From: Minisyncoccota bacterium
Lineage (GTDB): Bacteria; Patescibacteriota; Minisyncoccia; Phycocordibacterales; Zambryskibacteraceae
NCBI GenBank assembly: GCA_020059045.1
Contig: JAGVCW010000023.1
Coordinates: forward strand, 1-50,188
Direction of reading: 5' to 3'
DNA: 50,188 bases
In this document: positions 46,533-50,188 of the stretch, in pieces
How the letters are laid out: each line of letters begins with the position of its first letter
Numbering within the stretch: the first letter of the stretch is position 1
Position numbers and translations under genes: made by a program
The notes under the pieces: model-generated
What the model was told of the DNA's origin: nothing
The model's database searches: none
Seen by the model: the letters and a program-made list of their open reading frames with translations, nothing else

Positions 46533-47405
46533 TTAATCAAAAATGTTGACTAAGTACTTGTCTATCTCCCTTTGGTCTACATCATAGAAATTTTCGCCTC
46601 GGTTGTGTAATTGGGTTGCAAGGGCTATGCCTACATAACGCCAGTGCCATGGTTCGAATTGGTAGTAAGCATTTTCCTCTGGATAAGAAAGAATGAAACC
46701 GTACCTATGAGCGTTATTCCTTAGCCATTTATATGATTCCTCTGAATTAAACTTGGAAAAGTCGGAACCGAGTATTGGTGTGGTGAAGTCCACTGTAGTT
46801 CCAAGCTGATGTTCAGAGTAACCCTGATCAGCAGAGAATGTATTTGCTCCTGATCCATATACAACAGTGTAGCTTGATTTGAGGGACACCTGAGTGTCAA
46901 ACGATCTATAAGCAGATATTATACTTAATGGCACTCCATTTGCTGTTGCGTCATTCATAAGTTTAGTGAGGTGAGGGTAAACCCGGGTGTGTATGTGCTC
47001 TTCTTGGTTGTCGTAAGTAAACTTAGGATCGATTAGAGAGATTTCTTGGGGAATGAAGTGTTCATTTAAGAAATATACTTTTGAATATTTCTGTAGTAGC
47101 TCCTTGTCAGTCTTACTAAGTTTATCTAGAATCCCTACTGTGCCAGCTATTTCACTGATTTGAGCGGAGAAGGATTCGTTTATACCCTTTTCCTTTTGGA
47201 GTTGATATACAAGCATTTCGTTTTCACTCACTAGATTTATAATATTAGTTTCAAGCTCAACAATTTTGTTGTTACCCGATTCTAAGTTCTTAGTCAGTAT
47301 TTTGTACTTGCCCCATCCGTAATACAGGTATCCTGCAAGAGCTAAAATAAGTACCACTAATACTACAATTGTTGCAATGATTTGAGGGTGGGTATGTTTT
47401 TTCAT
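46533..47405 (-). CDS. VanY-type D-alanyl-D-alanine carboxypeptidase
   Basis: These zinc enzymes (M15B) remove the terminal D-Ala of peptidoglycan stem peptides. The 290-residue product has a membrane anchor (about 8-30), a coiled-coil stalk (about 35-75), and the catalytic domain with SAYRSFDTQ, QGYSEHQLGTTVDFT (SxHxxGxxxD zinc motif) and EPWHWRYVG (catalytic Glu and third zinc His). Length is normal for an anchored VanY. TACAAT ends 7 nt before the ATG on the minus strand (47418-47413). It should act on the cell wall outside the membrane. Confidence 0.93.
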   Translation of the reverse strand: MKKHTHPQIIATIVVLVVLILALAGYLYYGWGKYKILTKNLESGNNKIVELETNIINLVSENEMLVYQLQKEKGINESFSAQISEIAGTVGILDKLSKTDKELLQKYSKVYFLNEHFIPQEISLIDPKFTYDNQEEHIHTRVYPHLTKLMNDATANGVPLSIISAYRSFDTQVSLKSSYTVVYGSGANTFSADQGYSEHQLGTTVDFTTPILGSDFSKFNSEESYKWLRNNAHRYGFILSYPEENAYYQFEPWHWRYVGIALATQLHNRGENFYDVDQREIDKYLVNIFD

Positions 47406-47412
47406 TGAAAGG

Positions 47413-47418
47413 ATTGTA
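47413..47418 (-). promoter_or_regulatory. -10 box of the VanY gene
   Basis: Minus strand TACAAT (47418-47413) ends 7 nt before the ATG at 47405. Confidence 0.45.
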
Positions 47419-47481
47419 TCATGCTTTGAAGTTAATTTTGAGTGAAATAATATACTAAACTTTTTGTATACATCGAGGCAA

Positions 47482-47516
47482 TAAAAAAACCGTCCAGAAT
47501 GTTAGCTACTAGACGG
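47482..47516 (-). terminator. Terminator overlapping the stop of the 48305 gene
   Basis: Minus strand CCGTCTAG (47516-47509), loop, CTGGACGG (47497-47490), then seven T. Confidence 0.85.
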
Positions 47517-48305
47517 ATTGCAAGAAACTGTTTGAAGTTGCTCAAGTGATCTTATAAGGTAATTTGCAGACATGTCCCAATCAATCGGGTCCAGTGCATC
47601 ACCACTTGGTCGGAGCTTCCCTTGTGCATCCCAGCTTATGTCAGGAATTGCTCGAAGCACTGGCTCTATCAAGCCAACTGAATCCGGTCCAAGACCACCA
47701 GCGGCAACAAGCTTAAGATCAGGGAACCTCTCTTTTATTGCAAGAGCGTACGGAAGAAGTGCCTCTGCATTCATGCTAAGACCTTTTCCCATACTTTTAT
47801 CAAGAAGAACACGATGTATGACGCCGTCATAATCCTCAAGTTTGCGAAGAAGGTTTTGAGGATTATTGTCGACCCTTTCAAAGGCAAGTTCACCAATTTG
47901 AAGTATTACCTCAATCTTCTTTCGTGCTATGTGAACTGCCTGTGCAATTTCACCAGGGGCAGGCCACACCATGTCTAGCTGTAATGCGTTAATACCTGTA
48001 CCCCCATAAAAAATTGCTCTACTAAGATTGTCAGCAAGACCTGGCATGTTGTCGTAGTCAACATAATGCAAACAGTTCATTACATCGCTTGATCCAAAGA
48101 TGCCCGCAAACAATTCCTTGTCAGGGAAAGCAGTGGCGTATCTCGTCTTCACTCCATTGATCTTCTTGTAGCTTGTCATTACACCCACATGAAGTACACG
48201 ATCACAAGAGTCAGGTAGGTGCCATTTGAAAACCTCGAGCATACGCTTAACCTGCCTGAAACCTGTAAAGTCTGTGATTCCAATGTATGGCCTAAGCCAC
48301 ATCAT
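47502..48305 (-). CDS. TIM-barrel protein resembling phosphoribosylanthranilate isomerase
   Basis: The 267-residue product looks like a TIM barrel: IGITDFTGFRQVKRML at the start, INALQLDMVWPAPGEIAQAV in the middle, and LLDKSMGKGLSMNAEALLPY followed by LKLVAAGGLGPDSVGLIEPV, which has the order of TrpF (LLD-G-G, LAGGL-P-NV). The TrpF catalytic Cys and Asp are not clear, and no trp gene is near, so the function may differ. A GGAG stands 6 nt before the ATG. It has a promoter TTGCCA-16-TAGTAT and its own terminator. Confidence 0.65.
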   Translation of the reverse strand: MMWLRPYIGITDFTGFRQVKRMLEVFKWHLPDSCDRVLHVGVMTSYKKINGVKTRYATAFPDKELFAGIFGSSDVMNCLHYVDYDNMPGLADNLSRAIFYGGTGINALQLDMVWPAPGEIAQAVHIARKKIEVILQIGELAFERVDNNPQNLLRKLEDYDGVIHRVLLDKSMGKGLSMNAEALLPYALAIKERFPDLKLVAAGGLGPDSVGLIEPVLRAIPDISWDAQGKLRPSGDALDPIDWDMSANYLIRSLEQLQTVSCNPSSS

Positions 48306-48331
48306 TTTCTTCTCCTTTGGGTTCTATCTCA

Positions 48332-48359
48332 ATACTACTTATACAGATTGTAATGGCAA
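48332..48359 (-). promoter_or_regulatory. Promoter of the 48305 gene
   Basis: Minus strand TTGCCA (48359-48354), 16-nt spacer, TAGTAT (48337-48332). Confidence 0.6.
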
Positions 48360-48369
48360 GAAATTGTAT

Positions 48370-48663
48370 CTACCAAACCTGAAATATTTCTCTTGAGCCA
48401 GTAAGATACATCTCATGGTAGCCTTTCATTTTTTCGTTCATTTTTTTTGTTTCCTCAGTGTCCTCTTTATATTTATCCCAACTTTTCTGATAGGCAACTA
48501 GATCTTCATACTTACTTACCATTATTACGCGATTATACTGCCCGGTCATGTCCGTCATTATATTTACAAGCTCACTATTTCCAGCCATCATTTCCTTAAA
48601 CATTTTGGCAAGTTTCGAGGCGTTCCCTGGCTTACAAACAAATGTGTCATGTATGATAATCAT
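48370..48663 (-). CDS. Small alpha-beta protein, possibly ABM/NIPSNAP-like
   Basis: The 97-residue product begins with a beta strand (MIIIHDTFVCKPGNASKLAK), then a helix, then a second strand (YNRVIMVSKYEDL) and a long charged helix. This order and length fit a dimeric alpha-beta barrel such as antibiotic-biosynthesis monooxygenase-like or NIPSNAP-like proteins, but no diagnostic residue confirms it. A TATAAT on the minus strand (48696-48691) gives a leader of about 25 nt. Confidence 0.6.
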   Translation of the reverse strand: MIIIHDTFVCKPGNASKLAKMFKEMMAGNSELVNIMTDMTGQYNRVIMVSKYEDLVAYQKSWDKYKEDTEETKKMNEKMKGYHEMYLTGSREIFQVW

Positions 48664-48721
48664 AAAAATTTAATTAGTAGTAAGTAAATAATTATATCAA
48701 AAGTGACTTTTTAGATTATAA

Positions 48722-48757
48722 AAACGCGCAGAGGAGTTCTCCGTGCGGCGTGATGAT
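48722..48757 (-). terminator. Terminator of the 49078 gene
   Basis: Minus strand CGCACGGAG / CTCCTCTGCGCG hairpin with mismatches, followed by TTTTT. Confidence 0.7.
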
Positions 48758-48784
48758 CATTTGAAGATAGTGGATAATGTACCA

Positions 48785-49078
48785 TTACGTCCAAGGCTCG
48801 TTGTCTGTTGCAATAATTTTCTTACCATCCTTCCTCTTTAACAGAACCCATTTAAGTACCTTAAGCCCAGCAATTACTATTGCTCCAGCGGAAGCGTCGG
48901 GGGCAAGGGTTTGGATCTCTCTTACTAACTTCTCAGCAGGACTATTTTGCTCAAGAGAGTTATTACTGAGAGAGTGAAGAAGGTTGTTAACTATCTTTCT
49001 GGTTTGCCATTTCCATCCAAAATAGAAACCGATGGTAAACACGATGATCAGTGCTATCACTAAGAGAAAAATGTTCAC
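48785..49078 (-). CDS. Small protein with N-terminal membrane helix
   Basis: The 97-residue product starts with GTG at 49078; GGAG stands 8 nt upstream. It has one N-terminal membrane helix (IFLLVIALIIVFTIGFYFGW), a positively charged boundary (KWQTRKIVNN), then a soluble helical part. Topology is probably N-out with the rest in the cytoplasm. Not recognised. A single-gene unit with its own terminator. Confidence 0.68.
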   Translation of the reverse strand: MNIFLLVIALIIVFTIGFYFGWKWQTRKIVNNLLHSLSNNSLEQNSPAEKLVREIQTLAPDASAGAIVIAGLKVLKWVLLKRKDGKKIIATDNEPWT

Positions 49079-49198
49079 AAGCGTTTCTCCGTAAGATGTC
49101 CGTATTGAATGAAAGCATTATGAATGTCTGGTGTCAATATTAGAAAATTTATACCAAAAAACTACTCTGAGGTTGAATCTTTCTCTGTAAATTAAAAT

Positions 49199-49228
49199 AC
49201 CTTTAAGGAACGAAGTCCCTAAAGGTAG
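49199..49228 (-). terminator. Terminator of the 49473 gene
   Basis: Minus strand TACCTTTAGGGA, loop CTTCG, TTCCTTAAAGGTA, then TTTTAATTT. Confidence 0.75.
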
Positions 49229-49233
49229 TAATG

Positions 49234-49473
49234 CTAACCAAACGTTGTGTTCTGAGCCTGGTGCTCATGGATCAGCACCCCAACAAGATTCTCCGTTTTA
49301 GGCTCAACTCGCCGTCCGGTGGGTAGGTCGCGCCATACTTTCCCGGCCCCCTTGAACTTCATAGTCCTAACGGTAGCCCCGAAGAATGCGGCAAATCGTC
49401 CAGGGGTCTTCTCGACAGTGATCACATCCTCTTCTCCCACTCTTTCTGAGTTTACAATTCTATAGGTTGCCAT
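49234..49473 (-). CDS. Orphan hypothetical protein, GC-richer gene
   Basis: The 79-residue soluble protein is not recognised. It has a beta-type start (ATYRIVNSERVGEEDVITVE) and a basic middle (RFAAFFGATVRTMKFKGAGK VWRDL). GGGAG stands 4 nt before the ATG, with promoter TTGCCA-16-TATACT and its own terminator, the same arrangement as the other orphan units. Confidence 0.68.
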   Translation of the reverse strand: MATYRIVNSERVGEEDVITVEKTPGRFAAFFGATVRTMKFKGAGKVWRDLPTGRRVEPKTENLVGVLIHEHQAQNTTFG

Positions 49474-49513
49474 GGGGCTCCCAAGTGAGGTTTGAGAAAA
49501 CAGCTCTTCAAGA

Positions 49514-49541
49514 AGTATACCAGATAATAATAATTTGGCAA
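49514..49541 (-). promoter_or_regulatory. Promoter of the 49473 gene
   Basis: Minus strand TTGCCA (49541-49536), 16-nt spacer, TATACT (49519-49514). Confidence 0.75.
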
Positions 49542-49551
49542 GGCCTCAAAA

Positions 49552-50019
49552 TTAGAGTATTTTGAGGCGGGAATATAGCCCGACTATCTCAGCTTTCTCC
49601 AAAACATGGTCATGCATTGCATTTTCAAGATCTGCCTTAGTGGTGCCTTCTACTAAATTGAGTTCTATATCTAGTGAGTAGGACTTGAAGAAATATTTGT
49701 GCTCTCCTTTTTGTGGACAGGGTCCGCCATATCCAAGCTTGGCCCAACTATTCATACCTCTTACTCCCTTCGGTTCTGATCCCTCTTCAATCAAGAGTGT
49801 CACTTCCTCACCGTCAACCCGCGGTATTAAAATGTTAAACACAACCCAGTGGTCCCAGGTGTCACCAGGAGAATCAGGATCGTCCATGACTAGAGCAATT
49901 GATTTAGCATTTTCAAGAATTCCAGAAATCTGCAATGGGGGACTAACGTTCTCGCCGTCACAAGTATACTTGCTTGGAATTCTTGCCATGTGTTCAAATG
50001 ATGGGCTTACGATTTTCAT
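49552..50019 (-). CDS. PEBP / YbhB-YbcL family protein
   Basis: The 155-residue product is a bacterial phosphatidylethanolamine-binding-protein homologue: IPSKYTCDGENVSPPLQISG near the start, MDDPDSPGDTWDHWVVFNIL (ligand-pocket DPD and DHW) and YGGPCPQKGEHKYFFKSYSL (GPCPP-like motif). The family binds anionic ligands in a shallow pocket; the bacterial role is unclear. The start has a TAGAAT ending 6 nt upstream on the minus strand. Length is normal for the family. Confidence 0.94.
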   Translation of the reverse strand: MKIVSPSFEHMARIPSKYTCDGENVSPPLQISGILENAKSIALVMDDPDSPGDTWDHWVVFNILIPRVDGEEVTLLIEEGSEPKGVRGMNSWAKLGYGGPCPQKGEHKYFFKSYSLDIELNLVEGTTKADLENAMHDHVLEKAEIVGLYSRLKIL

Positions 50020-50025
50020 CCTTCC

Positions 50026-50031
50026 ATTCTA
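50026..50031 (-). promoter_or_regulatory. -10 box of the PEBP gene, leaderless type
   Basis: Minus strand TAGAAT (50031-50026) ends 6 nt before the ATG at 50019. The 12-mer CTATCATTTTTG (plus strand) is repeated at 50029-50040 and 50059-50070. Confidence 0.55.
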
Positions 50032-50100
50032 TCATTTTTGCATTTCATGCCTATTTTGCTATCATTTTTGTGTTCTGGATTAAATTTAAACAGGACATAT

Positions 50101-50173
50101 TCCGCGATAGCTCAGTCGGTAGAGCGCCTCCCTGTTAAGGAGGATGTCCCAGGTTCGAGCCCTGGTCGCGGAG
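50101..50173 (+). tRNA. tRNA-Asn (anticodon GTT)
   Basis: Acceptor TCCGCGA (50101-50107) pairs with TCGCGGA (50166-50172); D-arm GCTC/GAGC; anticodon stem CCTCC/GGAGG with loop CTGTTAA, anticodon GTT; T-arm CCAGG-TTCGAGC-CCTGG; discriminator G at 50173. The following bases are CCC, so CCA is not encoded, unlike in tRNA-Gln. Confidence 0.97.
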
Positions 50174-50188
50174 CCCTAAAAATCTTAA

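Overview
The window reads as a chromosomal segment of a small-genome, AT-rich bacterium, most likely a Patescibacteria/CPR (Parcubacteria-type) member. The evidence is indirect: short intergenic gaps, many one- or two-domain orphan membrane proteins, a DnaX without its zinc module, a membrane-anchored Clp-type ATPase whose first ATPase domain is degenerate, and divergent surface proteins. No rRNA or ribosomal protein is present, so the placement is an inference.

Layout. 1-342: end of a GC-rich, probably structured RNA with an intrinsic terminator. 0.4-8.0 kb: core genes (parB, topA, dprA, serS, ftsQ), with a decayed copy of the topA 3' end beside topA. 8.0-12.7 kb: membrane Clp-like ATPase pair, two orphan membrane proteins, dus. 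12.7-15.1 kb: GC-richer orphan genes (two lipoproteins) around a second structured RNA candidate. 15.2-20.0 kb: dnaX and two tandem surface proteins sharing a repeat module. 20.2-24.6 kb: accessory island at tRNA-Gln, in which short gene modules (hypothetical membrane proteins, a broken gene, NADAR, Nudix) are separated by related non-coding repeats. 24.7-34.7 kb: envelope proteins, ABC-F, a duplicated M14 peptidase pair, and a run of small stress/detoxification-type proteins (DUF1801, SRPBCC, DinB-fold, VOC). 34.8-39.5 kb: DNA-repair block (alkyltransferase-like protein, Pif1-like helicase and DUF559-type nuclease in one operon, then DNA polymerase IV). 40-45 kb: polysaccharide synthase, TIM-barrel hydrolase-like partner, two-component system. 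45-50 kb: transglutaminase-like protein, VanY-type carboxypeptidase, small orphans, PEBP protein, tRNA-Asn.

Two kinds of transcription unit are visible. Many AT-rich genes have a -10 hexamer ending 6-8 nt before the start codon, so their mRNAs should be leaderless. A second set of orphan genes, several clearly GC-richer, have clear -35/-10 promoters, a GGAG-type Shine-Dalgarno at 6-8 nt and their own terminator. The most interesting regions are the tRNA-Gln cassette-like island, the ATL-helicase-nuclease operon and the two structured RNA candidates.
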